Shown here: piece after piece, positions 10,243-21,073 of the stretch
Layout: each line of letters begins with the position of its first letter
Position numbering within the stretch: the stretch's first letter is position 1
Source of the DNA: Takifugu bimaculatus
Taxonomy: Eukaryota; Chordata; Actinopteri; Tetraodontiformes; Tetraodontidae
Length of the DNA stretch: 64,000 nt
Assembly (NCBI GenBank): GCA_004026145.2
Contig: SWLE01000576.1
Span: forward strand, 1 to 64,000
Reading direction: 5' to 3'
The notes under the pieces: model-generated
Seen by the model: the letters and a program-made list of their open reading frames with translations, nothing else
Database searches by the model: none
Told to the model about the DNA's origin: nothing
Made by a program: the position numbers and the translations under genes

Positions 10243-11116
10243 TTAAGTAAGAAAACTCGGCTCAAGCCTTGGATTGGAGCAACATTCTACGGAGGATTCT
10301 CTCAAAGCAGACGAGGTGGTAAGCTTTCGGAATTACCAATGAAGAACGGAGGTCACCTAAAGGATAAGGACAACGTAAAAACCCATTAAGGATTCGTTTT
10401 TCTAGACGGAAAGAAGCCCATGCTGTGCTAGTTTGAAATAAGAAGCTAATGCTAGTTAGCTACTCAGTGACTTGAGATTTATGCTAATGTGCTAATTGAA
10501 ACCTGAGCCAGAAAGTTATTGGAAGCTCTGTGTGTTTTGGAAATTGTGAGACATTTTTTGGATGAAGAAAAGTGTTAGTGGAATACTTTTTATTCATGTG
10601 CACACAGTTTACGCACCGCTTTATTAATAAGATAAAAGGATGAAGGTGAGGTTAAAACGGATAGCACTGAGGAAATGGAATCTAAACGAACAGTCAAGTT
10701 AACTGAGAAAGCAATTGAGGATAAACTGCACAGGCTACTTGGAACCAGAAGAGGAACGTTGGCTCAAATCACAACTCTAATGAGGGAAGTTCACAGTCCG
10801 AGCACTGAAGCTGGTAATCTGCCAACAGTGCAAGAAATAATGCAGGATAAGTTCAACGCCAGTGTGCTGGACTTTAAAGGGATAAATAGGCAAATAGGAG
10901 GTCTTTTGTCTGAAGATGAGAAGGAGGCTGTTATTAGGAACTGGTTTGAGCCCAAAATGATGGTCATCAGTGAGTTTACTGAAGAAACTGAAAAATGGAT
11001 GGAGCAGGAGATTTCAAGCTTCCGCCCACAGACCAAGAAGAGGAAGAGATTGGGCCTGAAGATGCTGAGTCACAAGTGGGGATAAATTCCAACCAGCCTA
11101 TAAACAAGAATGGTTC
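10243..11116 (+). pseudogene. BEL/Pao 5' leader and gag N-terminus (unit 0)
   Basis: About 430 bp of leader follow the LTR, then a gag frame containing MESKRTVKLTEKAIEDKLHR and SEDEKEAVIRNWFEP up to about 11085. The upstream ATG used in the unit 3 copy (56739) is ACG here, so the proper start is lost. The sequence breaks off at repeat block b near 11117, so the rest of gag and pol are missing. Confidence 0.7.
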
Positions 11117-11117
11117 C

Positions 11118-11400
11118 GATATTCAAAGCGAAAGTGATGAAATTCACCATCATCAAAGAAAATGAGGCTTCAATCAAACTGTAATCTGGGTTTTATTGTT
11201 GCAGATTCACCACTTCTTCAACCTCCTCCTCTCTGGTTGCGTCGTTTCTTCACAATTCTGTGATGGGACATTAAAACTCTGTCAGTTCCTCCTGAGCAGA
11301 CAGAGGAACTCATCATGGGGAGGAACCTTCTCCTCACCTCCACAGTTCTTCAGTACTCCACACCCCGATGGCGTAACACATTTGGACCCGGTTTAGATCA
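11118..11400 (+). repeat. Repeat block b (copy 2, short form)
   Basis: It is the same as 7165-7475 up to CACAGTTCTTCAG and then diverges to GTACTCCACACCCCGATGGC. This second subtype is shared with 31524 and 57200. Confidence 0.7.
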
Positions 11401-11749
11401 GATTACAGGAAACTGAAAACAGAAAATTCCAGTAAGGATCATGTCAGCGTGTCTGCGCCGGTCCCACGTGTAATAAAACATCTATAACAGGACAGATCAG
11501 CGAAGCCAGGATTGAGCTGCTCACCTGTCCGAATTAGTAATGACTGGTCCCAGTTTAGCCTCAGGGGTCAGATAACAGGTGGATCCTCCTGCGGGGTCGA
11601 GTTAGGATGGAATCATCTGCAGGAACAGAAACAATCGGGCGGGAGAAGAACCTGGTCCAGAACATTTGACCTGCGACACTCATCTACACATCTATACATT
11701 TATATATCTACTTCTACTCATCTATAAATCTACTCATCTATACATCTAC
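11401..11749. repeat. Repeat block h (copy 1 of 4)
   Basis: A non-coding block containing GTCCCACGTGTAATAAAACA and ending in CATCTA-rich simple sequence recurs at 28801-29121, 31816-32140 and 57491-57831. It always lies between block b and a LINE 3' tail. I see no gene in it. Confidence 0.65.
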
Positions 11750-12395
11750 AATTCAATTCAATTCAGTTCAATCTTTATTTATATGGCACTTTTCATACAC
11801 TGGGTAGCACAAAGTGCCTCACAGAGGATAAAAACAACAAAGACAAACAAGAGAATCAAGAAAAAGGACACACACACATACACACACTTAAACACACACA
11901 CCCACACACACAAACAAGCTGAAACATGGCTGGGCACCGAGACCTGAGGCGAAGGAGACGCCACCTTTGGAGGCCCATCAGGCCGAGGGAGGTCAGGGTC
12001 CGTGACCACAGGTGGTACCGCCACAAAGACCAGCCCGACCCGGACAGACCGGAGGCTCCACACCAAGGCACAGAGCCCCCTAACCCCCCAGGCCAGAGCT
12101 GTCCATGGGACAGCACCCCCAGTGGTAGACCGGAAACATCTCCCAGCCTGGCAGGCCCCCATGAGGAAACACCATGAGGAAACACCATGAGGAGACACCA
12201 TGAGGAAACACCATGAGGAAACACCATGAGGAAACACCATGAGGAAACACCATGAGGAAACACCATGAGGAAACACCATGAGGAGACACCATGAGGAAAC
12301 ACTGGAGCTAAAAACTGAAGGACTGAAACAGGAAATGGGAAAAAAGGTGTAAAAGCTAAAAACTGAGAAACTAAGAACTGAGGGAGTAAAACAGT
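11750..12395 (-). mobile_element. LINE 3' tail (short copy)
   Basis: The plus strand begins (AATTC)n and GTTCAATCTTTATTTATATG, so the minus strand ends like many fish LINEs in ATATAAATAAAGATTGAA. It contains an AC-rich run and the 13-bp VNTR. It equals the 3' untranslated end of the long LINE at 32141-35841. It stops at 12395, where BEL/Pao gag sequence begins. Confidence 0.7.
12158..12300. repeat. 13-bp VNTR, 11 units
   Basis: The unit is ACCATGAGGAAAC or ACCATGAGGAGAC. Sister loci have 3 units (29515-29553), 13 (32552-32721) and 7 (58243-58333). It lies in the LINE 3' UTR. Confidence 0.9.
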
Positions 12396-12853
12396 CAAGT
12401 TAACTGAGAAAGCAATTGAGGATAAACTGCACAGGCTACTTGGAACCAGAAGAGGAACGTTGGCTCGAATCACAACTTTAATGAGGGAAGTTCACAGTTC
12501 ACCATGTCCATCACCCCATGCATCACCTGGGTGTGAGATACACCCCGGTGTGTCCGCCACAACATTATTTTAAAATGTATTAGATGATCAATTATATTTA
12601 GAAATGGTAAATTTAATTACAGGAAGCCAAAAGTTTAGAGTTTAATACAAGTTTAATTACATAAAATAGGAAAACAATTATGGTCTCTGGTCTTAGAATT
12701 GCCTCATTTATGGTTGTCATGGCAACGCGGGGAAGTCATCAAGAACGTGTTCTCATCAGTGTTGGCTGATATTTAAATATTGTGATTAACAAATGAAAGA
12801 AGTGAAGTGTTGAAAGAGGAGCAGATCAAGAGTCCAGGAGGACAATTCTGGCA

Positions 12854-12890
<37 letters not shown>

Positions 12891-13025
12891 TGTGCCTCCA
12901 TTTCCTCAAATTGCATCTTTCACCACTCACATCTGGGCACCAACTAAGAGGATCACTGAACCCTTTAAATCTCTGTACTGTCTGAGATATGTGATATATT
13001 AAAACGGTTTAAATGAAAACTTCAG
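12396..13025. other. BEL/Pao scrap, GT microsatellite, no gene
   Basis: 12389-12498 repeats about 105 bp of BEL/Pao gag. The rest is AT-rich with a (GT)n tract at about 12857-12895. The duplicate is at 58422-59042. No gene is seen. Confidence 0.6.
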
Positions 13026-13110
13026 AACTGAAGAAGCCTTCTGGATAGAAGGCGAAACGTCTTCAAGAGAAGAAACCCAGTCCAGTTGACAGAGAAAACT
13101 ACCTTGGGTT
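13026..13110 (+). repeat. Interspersed repeat tail motif
   Basis: GAAGAAGCCTTCTGGATAGA, then AGGCGAAACGTCTTCAAGAG, then CCAGTCCAGTTGACAG. It is the plus-strand form of the motif at 9363-9435; degraded copies lie at 13800-13885 and 36300-36376. Confidence 0.55.
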
Positions 13111-13245
13111 TAAATGAAGGTTTGAGTGTTGTTTTATTGGCGACGGTCACGATTTTATCTCCACTTGAGCGACACATCAGGCCAGTAGCTCGTTGAGGAG
13201 CGTTAGCTAGCTGCCATTTCTAGATCCGTCTGAAGTGATCTTTAC

Positions 13246-13333
13246 CTTTGACTCGGTCTTTGACCGACTGGATCGAGTTCTGCAGATTTCGTAAAGGTAC
13301 ACAAACACTTCCAACACAAACGTCTGAACTCAT
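13246..13333 (-). CDS. Candidate first coding exon (MSSDVCVGSVC)
   Basis: The ATG at 13333 in a good context (GAAGATGAG) opens 29 codons, MSSDVCVGSVCVPLRN then SIQSVKDRVK, and meets a donor AAAG|GTAAAG in phase 1. In the duplicate the frame is cut by TGA at 59312 where this copy reads CGA. I do not recognise the family and no second exon is identified. Confidence 0.3.
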
Positions 13334-13339
13334 CTTCAA

Positions 13340-13665
13340 AGTTTGAAACTGAACGTGCTGTGGAACCAACCGCAGCGGACCAGACGAGAACCCAAATGCG
13401 ACAGCAGAGTTCGGCTGAACACCGCTTTATTGTCAGAAACAGGCAACAGACAGGATTCACCGGGGAGCAGGCAGAACAGAATAGTCAGGAACAGGCAAGG
13501 TCGGAACCGGGCAGGCAGGCAAACAGGAATAGGCTGGAAAGTCACCTGAACAGGAATAACGATCCGGCAGGGAGCAGGTGGGCCTCCGGGATTGAGAAGG
13601 GGGCTCATCAGAGTCCTGATGCACAACAGGTGCACGGGCGAAGCGACCCGCAGCTGTGACAGGTG
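13340..13665. repeat. GC-rich interspersed block, unassigned
   Basis: It runs from GACCAGACGAGAACCCAAAT through AGGCAGGCAAACAGGAATAG to GCAGCTGTGACAGG. It is duplicated at 59447-59730. The style (AACCCAAATGCGACAGCAGA near one end) resembles fish LTR ends, but no element was identified. Confidence 0.4.
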
Positions 13666-14033
13666 CACAATCTTGGTATTTAAGGCTTCAGTTTCTTTCA
13701 AACTGTAATTAATTCGTCTTCTCAAACAAACTGAAAAATAAATATTCAAATTAAGAAGATTCAAAAAATAAGTAAACAACAGAATTCTCTATTTCAAAAG
13801 AATTTCTGAAGAAGCCTTCTGGATAAAAGGTGACATATTCAAAAGAGAACAAAAACAGTCCAGTTGACACAGAAAACTACCTTGAATAGACATAATAAAA
13901 TTAACCAGTGTAGACTTTTATGGTAAAAAGTAAACAGTAAAAATGTATTTTAAAAAGCAAAAAGTACAGCCACTGACTAAATAAAGTAAAAACTAAAATA
14001 GATCGTTTTCATATTAGCTGCATTTCCCCAGTA
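13666..14033. other. Start of tandem unit 1, non-coding
   Basis: The stretch from TTAAGGCTTCAGTTTCTTTC to the ERV insertion site matches 36205-36525 and 59745-60100. It marks the left edge shared by units 1, 2 and 4. No gene is seen. Confidence 0.6.
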
Positions 14034-14038
14034 ATTCT

Positions 14039-14442
14039 TGTTAGGGAGAAAGGGATCAGTTCCCCTCCCGCGCTGTTGCCTTCAGAGGAACGAGACGGAA
14101 GCTTCAGTTTACTTGCTGCGAGGGCAACCACACGTCTGCAGTGTAGCTACAGCGTGTGAGCCTTGAACAGAGTTTATTTTATACTAGCACACAAACATGT
14201 AAGGGTACAGTAAACGTATGCGTAAGCATCACATGATAAAGCATAAGCATCACATGATAAAACAAAGCATGATATATACAAAAGGAACATATAAGAAAAT
14301 GGGGGATGGAGTGTCACAGGATGGTCAGGTTGTCCCCTGCTATCCTGAGGTGATAGAACATCAGCTAAAGCAGGTCAGGGTTCTGGTCAGGAGTGATAAT
14401 AAGCGCTCACAGCATTGCTATATGAACAGTTTGAACCGAACA
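14039..14442 (-). repeat. ERV-A 3' LTR
   Basis: It begins TGTTAGGGAG and ends ACCGAACA on the plus strand (TG...CA termini). A purine tract (AAAGAGGAGGGAA on the minus strand) abuts it internally, which marks it as the 3' LTR of a minus-strand element. Confidence 0.88.
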
Positions 14443-14716
14443 TTCCCTCCTCTTTATCAGGAACTGAGCAGAAACATCCATAGTTTACATTTTGAAAAGC
14501 ATTTTCTGCACACTACTTCATAAAGCATCAGAATTTCACTACTCGTGTCGAGAACCGGTTCTTTACTGTTGGAAAACATTAGCAGATTGGAATCAATCTT
14601 CAGATTTTAACAATTAAAATCACATTCAATCTAGTCTTCAGCCATCAGAATCACATTCAATTGGGTATGGGAAAAGATCTGGCCAGTGGTATTCAGCATC
14701 TTCCTCTTCTTTCTCA

Positions 14717-16638
14717 TCACCAGCCTTGTCGAGTAGAGGATAGCTGGGCCAATTGTGTGGTTACTGGTGAGATAGCTGTGGTTATTAAACGTTTAACAAG
14801 AGAACGTATGCAGGGGATACAACAACAACCACACAGTGTCAATACTGCAGAAAAAATTGCTAAGGAGGTTAACACTGATGTTACCAACATCTTGTATTGT
14901 CCAAAAACATTCATCCAATTATCCCATATAGAGGCGTCAACTCCAGAGTGATCTTTCATCTTTCCGTTCAGGATCCGGAGGCCCTCTATGGCTTGGGTGA
15001 GGCTTCCATCTGAGGCGGTGTTGTTAGGAATGAATGTGCAGCAATGTTCTCCAAACAGAGCGCACACTCTTCCCTTCTCAGCCAACAGCTTGTCAACCGC
15101 GATCCTATTCTGAAATGCTAACAGGGAGGTAGCAGAGAGCTGGCTATGAACAGCTTCAAACCCACTTTGTGTCCAGTTACCTGATCATTGCACATTGTAG
15201 TGGATATAGTTGATCCTATCCACATTCTTGTTTGGGGTTACTGGAAATAGTGCTGAAATCAATGGGACATTTTCAAACCCTGCTGCTACCTGATTAGTTA
15301 ATTTATACTCATCAGGGACACCTCCTGGAATACCAATAGCATCTATGTAGGTGGGATCGTTCTCAGATTGCCATGTGAATCTCTTGCTTCTGTGCAGATG
15401 GCTGGCTGCAGTTGGACTGAACTGCATTGCCAGCTCAGAGGTAGACATGGGCAATACAGAAACAGGCATTAGTAAAGTGGCTAAGGCGCATAAGCCTGTG
15501 CGTCTCTTAGGTAGGGCATCAAACAGCCTTTCATCCCCGCACCACCACCAGATGTTGTTGCGCAACACAACATGATGTGTTGTGACGTCCAAATCCATTG
15601 TGGTCGCACACCAGGATTCCTCTAACTGGCCTATTCTGTCCCCGTCACCTGTAAGGGTTATGGAAGAGAAGTTACCAATGGCAACCTTGTTAGAAAGGAT
15701 TGGTTTTCTTTTCTCTGCAGTAGTTAGTGGGGAAAAAACTGATCCCAGTTGCTGCAGGCATCATTAGGGTTAATTTTCATCATTAGCTCAATAATACAAT
15801 TTGGAGGCACCATGCTTGGTGTAGTTCTGAGAATTGGTCTGGGGGCTAAACACACTGCACAGTCCGTTTTAGATGCATTTGCTGCTTGTTCTGCCATTAA
15901 AAGCCAGTTGTTCACATCTGCAGAAATTCCAGTAAGAACTTGGAACAAATCATCTGTTGATGTGTTTTCTTCCAAAATTATTGCTCTGGACATCTGAGCT
16001 TTGCTTGCTCTGCCGTTAACGCTTGGCAGTTGACATAACTGGAAATAGAAGCGAGGATCTTGCCCAGCGGACCATGCCCAGACCAAGAAACCCCAGCACC
16101 CTCCTACTAGACCACTGGGATTTAGGGTTTTATTCTGGCTTAAGTCAACTTCAACTATAAGGCCCGCAGATGTCCCCTTTACTGAGAATAGTGGTCGTTG
16201 GTGTCTGGCGGCCTTAGACGTTGAGTAGGAGGACCAGTCTTGTCCTGATGGGTCCGCTGTCAGTGTTCCCCAGCTGGTGTCCAGCTGATCATTGGTCAAG
16301 TATCAAGGATAATTGTTCCTGTATTGTACTGCGTTCTCTCCCCCCCTCTGCAGTCCTGTCCATGGGAAAAGAACTGTGGTCTTGTTGTTTGAAGCTACAC
16401 ATATCCGTAGAATAGAGGAGTGAGCTGTGCCATTGCTGCACTGAGTACGATCTGTTACTCCTCCGGTGTTGCGTTTTTCTCGTTGGGCTGTCGGTGGGGT
16501 CCCCTCCTCTCCTCGTCCCTCGTGGGTTGGTGAGAGCTCTGTGAATGGGGCTGCTCCCAGAAGCAGCAGGATTGCTCCCAGGACCACCTGAACCAGACCC
16601 ATGCTAAAAATTGAGAGTGGTTCTGCTGATTTCTTCAC
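14717..16638 (-). pseudogene. ERV-A envelope gene (broken)
   Basis: The envelope is spread over several frames. There is an N-terminal signal/SU start (16638 downward), SU segments at 15724-16299 and 15185-15598, a furin-type RSKR site near 15390, and a TM subunit with the CX6CC motif (CALFGEHCC) near 15050. A hydrophobic membrane anchor followed by a Cys cluster ends it near 14720. CX6CC marks the gamma-type class. The TM part is interrupted by a TGA near 15190 where ERV-B reads CGA. Several other frame changes are present. It cannot encode a whole envelope. Confidence 0.8.
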
Positions 16639-17613
16639 CTGGTTGAGGCGGGTCTGGCAGGGGTTCGATGGCCTTGGAGTGACTTTTGTGGATCCAAGAT
16701 GGTCTCTCAGCGATCTTTACTGCAGTAGGAGTGGTCAGGAGAACCTGGTAGGGCCCCTCCCAGCGCGGAGAGCTCCAGTTCTTCCTTTGCAGGACCTTGA
16801 TCAGGACCCAGTCACCAGGATTGAGGTTCGTCTGTGGAACAGAAGCAGAGGTTATCGGCAGACTACTAGACATTTGAGCTTCTTTGCTATTTAGCAGTTT
16901 TCTCATCCACTCTGCTAGGGTGGTCTCATGGTTGGCTTTTGATATTTATATTATTGAAGAGGGAAAGGTCGGCCATGCACTGCATCTCGAACGGTGTTAG
17001 CCCCGATTGTGTAGGGGTAATCCTCATCCAGAGCTTTACCAGAGATAGACAGTCTGGCCATGCTCTCCCTGTTTCTTCCATGGTTTTTTTCTTCAGTCTG
17101 TTCTTTATGGTTCCATTTGTCCTTTCTACTAGTCCTGCACTCTGGGGGTGGTATGCACAGTGATTTTTCAGCTTGAACCCCAGCGTTGTGGAGCAAAGGT
17201 TCATCACTTCATTCACAAAATGGCTTCCATTGTCTGATCTTACGGTCTGAGGTATGCCATAGGTAGGAATGTAATGTTTGCAAAGGCTTTTCGCCACTGT
17301 GATTGCATCATTGCGTTTTGCAGGATAGATTTCTACCCATTTGGAAAATGTATCTATTATCACTAGGCAATACTTGCATCCTTGTGATAATGATAGTTCA
17401 ATAAAAATCCATCTTTATTTCCTGGAATGGATGTTGTGGTGCAGGAAACTTGCCTCTCGTTGGTCTCATGTTTCCTTGTGCATTGTGTTTGCAACAGATT
17501 ATGCATGATCTGCAATAGTTTTGAGCAACATCTGAACACTTGATGGTGTAGAAGTGTTGGTTGACTCTATGTACCATCCCTCCTCTTGAGACATGGGTCA
17601 GCCCATGGCTCAC
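16604..17613 (-). pseudogene. ERV-A integrase (frameshifted)
   Basis: The zinc-binding region (HFYTIK, then YCRSCIICC) lies at 17398-17613. The catalytic core follows at 16926-17363 with the three acidic residues in IIDTFSKW, VRSDNGSHF and LVERTNGT. The C-terminal domain at 16604-16906 contains GDWVLIKVL and WSSPRWEGPYQVLL, the gammaretrovirus-like form. An extra A in a run near 17400 breaks the frame between zinc finger and core; ERV-B lacks it and reads through. The C-terminus overlaps the start of env. Confidence 0.85.
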
Positions 17614-17790
17614 TAATGCTGCTGTTTTGTACAGGCTTTTTGGAAGGATCGGTTTGCCGTCACTTTTCTAGAGGCCATCACTTTTCTGAGCTCCTCTATT
17701 TATCCACTGTTTCAGTTCTGCGTGTGACACTGAACCTTGTGAGTCGTTCAAAATGTCTAAGTCTACTAGAAACACCTCTGCGCTTCACAC

Positions 17791-18335
17791 TTATTTAGGT
17801 CCTTTTGCAGCCCTCTTTGCGGTTTGGTCCGCAAAGTTGTTTCCTCTTTTTGGTGTGCACGACATTTGCAAACTGCTAGTGCAGAAGGAAGCTGGGCTGC
17901 ATCCAGCAGTCGCTGCAGAAGTGCTACATGTGTAAGGGTTTGACCTTGTGACCTCTGGAACCCTCTGTTTTGCCATATCTTTGCAAAATGGTGTATTGCT
18001 CCAAAAACATACTGACTGTCTGTAAATAGTTAGTTCCTGTCCTTCATACCTCTGGCATGCTCTCAGAACTGCAGACAGTTCTGCCACTTGTGCTGAGCAG
18101 GAAGATGGAAGTGCTTTAGCTTCTAACACTGCATCTGACGTGGTTACAGCATAGCCTACTCGGTTCCGCCCTTTCTCGTCTTTTGAGGCAGAGCCATCAA
18201 CAAACGCTACTGTTGAGTGCTGTAATGGGCTCTGAGAAATGTCAGACCTTGGTTTTGTTTCAATTGCTGTTTTGCAAAAGTGTGATTCTCCATCTTCTGG
18301 AGAAGGGACCAGAGTTCCAGGGTTCAAAGGTCCAC
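17791..18335 (-). pseudogene. ERV-A RT connection and RNase H remnant
   Basis: LNPGTLVPSPEDGESHFC resembles the RT connection of gamma-type pol. VDGSASKDEKGRNRVGYA and AQVAELSAVLRACQ carry the first catalytic Asp and Glu of RNase H. The third motif (TDSQYVFG) is only seen in another frame near 18025, so there is a frameshift inside the domain. The segment is fused in frame to gag at about 18335. Confidence 0.75.
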
Positions 18336-19507
18336 ATTTCTGCAACGTGATGTTCGGTTGTGACAGCTGTTGCCGATAGGGTCCAGCTTCATCATCATTA
18401 CAAGGGATTCCTGAATTCTGTCTAAAAATGGGTTTCAGGCGGTCAAGGTGCTCTGATGGGCTTTCATCATCTTTATGATGCGTCTGGGACATTTTGCCAT
18501 AGTCTGTTCGTCGGGCAAAATTCTCTGATTCTCTCGTACAGTGGTCGTAAGGCTTGTTCCAGGGGTTGGGTGTCAGCTCCCAAAACCTCATTGTGGGCGT
18601 TGGCTCCAGTGAAGTTTCCTGCTGTACGGTGCCACTTGTTGCTGAATAGATTCATAAAACATTGAAGCATTTCATGGCCATTCAGATGAAAACTTAATCT
18701 GGTCCCTTCTAGGGCTCTTATGAACTCCTCAGGTCCCTCCTCTATGGGAGGAATGTCTGGCAGAGCTTTCCGTCCCTCTTCTTTCGTCCATGGTCTGCAC
18801 ACTAACATAGTACGAGGAGTCTGCGCATTAGCTCCTGCATTTGGGTGTGCTACTTCTACCATGGGGCAAACATCTGCGAACGGGTGAATAGTTTTTTTAT
18901 GTTGCTCCAAGGCAATGAAGGGATAAACATTATCTTGTTTTGCTTTTCTCGCACTTCTTGTCTCTTTTCAAATTAGACAGAGATGGAGGGGGTAGGAGCG
19001 GTTGAAGAGTGGAGGCCGGCTGTGGTTTGGGTTTAGCTCCTTTCTTTGCTGCATTTCCTTCTGTTATTTGTGGGGGATCTTGTGCATGGGGAGGTGCGAT
19101 AAGCTCTATTTGCTCCGGAAGTGGTGCATTCTCTTCCTCCTCTGCCGCTGCCTCTGGGGGCTGTGGCTCCGGAGCAGGGGGCGCCTTTTAGCAGCGGTCT
19201 CATCTTCTGGGCGTATCAGGGCTGCTGCTGCTGTTTTCTCCTTTCTGTTCTGAGCCTTTTCTTTCCTCTTCTTGTCTTTGAGGGTACTTTGTTCCAACCA
19301 TTTCTCAGACAATTTATACTCTGCCTTGCGCTTGTCATGCTTCTCCTTCTTCTTTTTGTCTCTACTTAACAACTCGAGTTTCAGATGTGCCTGTAACTCC
19401 AGTATGTCTGCAGTGCAGAGTTTTTCTGAAAAGTTAAACTTTCTTCTCCACCTTTCTTGACTTATTGTTCCTGACCCCGTCACACAACCCTCCATAAACA
19501 GTGGCAT
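18336..19507 (-). pseudogene. ERV-A gag (broken, fused to RNase H)
   Basis: An N-terminal part at 19106-19507 is rich in Lys/Arg/Glu (matrix-like), and a TAG ends it. The capsid part in another frame (18910 downward) has RPWTKEEGRKALPDIPP and LEGTRLSFHLNGHEMLQCF. The end continues in a further frame (FWELTPNPWNKPYD, ESPSEHLDRLKPIF) and runs directly into the RT-connection/RNase H frame. Nucleocapsid, protease and most of RT have been deleted at that junction. Confidence 0.65.
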
Positions 19508-20052
19508 TTTAACTTCTCACTACTGGGTCTCTCAGAAAACTTCTCTGGTACACAAATTGGAGGAAGGACACCGACAGGCCCTTCTACTGTGCGCTACTCA
19601 CACAGCGGTGCCAGTTTTCAGGGGCGGAACCCGTCCTTTATTCTGATCACCAGTACTTCGTTTTCTTCGAGCAAAAGAATAAAACACAGGACTAGCAGAG
19701 TTCTCCCATCAACTCTTTCAATGGCTTAGTCCTCCATTCACACACAAACACAATTTCCTATTTTCTTAACTTAATTACGGCTAAGTTGTAACCTACTTAA
19801 TTAATGGCTAAGTCTAACCAGGTCTCACCCTCTGAGGCAACAATTTGTTGCGAGGAGATGCGTCCGTCGGTCACCATCCAGCGCTGGGAACAGTTCTAAC
19901 CGCCGGCCTGGAACGAATTCACGTCCTCAGGTCTTTCTCTTATCCGTCCTCACGAGTCTTCGGCGTCGTTGCTGGCGTTGGATGATGTCTTCAGGATCGC
20001 ACCCTCGGGTTCGTGATCTCAAAAGAGATCGGGCTCGAAGGACGAAATTTTA
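19508..20052 (-). other. ERV-A 5' leader
   Basis: The untranslated region between the 5' LTR and gag. The primer-binding site should abut 20052 (minus-strand TAAAATTTCGTCCTTCGAGC), but I could not match it to a tRNA with confidence. No other gene is seen. Confidence 0.55.
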
Positions 20053-20458
20053 TGTTGGGGAGAAAGAAAGGGATCAGTTCCCCTCCCGCGCTGTTGCCTT
20101 CAGAGGAACGAGACGGAAGCTTCAGTTTACTTGCTGCGAGGGCAACCACACGTCTGCAGTGTAGCTACAGCGTGTGAGCCTTGAACAGTTTATTTTATAC
20201 TAGCACACTAACATGTAAGGGTACAGTAAACGTATGCGTAAGCATCACATGATAAAGCATAAGCGTCACATGATAAAACAAAGCATGATATATACAAAAG
20301 GAACATATAAGAAAATGAGGGATGGAGTGTCACAGGATGGTCAGGTTGTCCCCTGCTATCCTGAGGTGATAGAACATCAGCTAAAGCAGGTCAGGGTTCT
20401 GGTCAGGAGTGATAATAAGCGCTCACAGCATTGCTATATGAACAGTTTGAACCGAACA
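20053..20458 (-). repeat. ERV-A 5' LTR
   Basis: It begins TGTTGGGGAG and ends ACCGAACA, followed by the target-site copy ATTCT. It matches 14039-14442 apart from small differences such as an AAAG insertion. A TATAAAATAAA stretch is present on the minus strand. Confidence 0.88.
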
Positions 20459-20470
20459 ATTCTGAACACC

Positions 20471-20485
20471 GACAGCAGGGGGCAG
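20471..20485 (+). promoter_or_regulatory. CTCF-like motif, unit 1 (plus orientation)
   Basis: GACAGCAGGGGGCAG is one mismatch from the CTCF core CCASYAGRKGGCRS. It is conserved at 36533-36546 and 41812-41826, and lies 8 bp from the ERV target site. Binding is not shown. Confidence 0.4.
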
Positions 20486-20644
20486 TAAAACGGAGCCAAT
20501 CATGAACGGACCCACGTTTCCCTCAAATTACGATTAATAACAAATCATTCAAGTTTTAACCATGAAAATAAAGTAGCAACAGACAAACAATAAGTAACAG
20601 TGCCCTGAGCCCCAGCTGAAGCCGTTTAAAGTACAAATTAGCTG

Positions 20645-20650
20645 TTTATT
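20645..20650 (-). terminator. Poly(A) signal, gene 1
   Basis: AATAAA on the minus strand, about 425 bp past the tail-exon stop at 21074. It is conserved at 36710, 41984 and, in the second tail copy, 21665. Confidence 0.5.
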
Positions 20651-21073
20651 CCTGCGTCAGATCCGTAAATAAAAGCTTCCCGTTTCCTGTCACATGACCA
20701 AAATCTCCAGTTTACACTCCTGTAAAATTCCAGAATGTTTGAAGTCAGACATGAGGTGAAGTTGGACTCATTTTACAAAGGAGCTCTGGCCCAGGTGGGT
20801 GCAGCCCATCAGTGGCTGAGAGCTGGGAATATGAAATGGGAATGTTTTCAGGAATGATTACAGCAACATCAGCTCCGGCTGCTGCGGAGCGTTCAAATAC
20901 ATCCGTAACCAACAGAACCTGTGGTGGACAATCGGACCCGTCAATCGGACCCATCAATCAGACCCAGGTGCCTGGTTCTCCAGACTACTCAACTGCTGGT
21001 TTGTAGCAGGTGTGCAGGCGTCAGCGGTGAACTGGTCAGAAGCTTCTGCCAGTTTACCAAAAGACAGGAGAGA

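Larger units (their letters stand above)
14039..20458 (-). mobile_element. ERV-A, gamma-type endogenous retrovirus
   Basis: A provirus-like element with two LTRs of about 404 bp (14039-14442 and 20053-20458) is bounded by the 5-bp direct repeat ATTCT (14034-14038 and 20459-20463). Unit 2 at 36520-36535 has the empty site with a single ATTCT. From right to left it carries gag, a deleted pol, integrase and env. An internal deletion removed the zinc knuckle, protease and most of RT. The two LTRs differ only by a few small changes, so the insertion is not very old. Its duplicate ERV-B starts at 60105 with the same left flank. Confidence 0.92.

Noticed and set aside
11779..12473. Long minus-strand frames rich in MVFPHGVSSWC repeats
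   Set aside because: They are translations of the 13-bp VNTR, which is frame-tolerant; array length varies between duplicates.
14218..14523. Plus-strand frames in the ERV LTR (also 20234, 60282)
   Set aside because: They lie inside LTR sequence of a minus-strand element and have no domain features.
14717..16638. Env as a domesticated host gene
   Set aside because: It is broken by several frame changes and sits inside a complete LTR pair; nothing here shows retention by the host.
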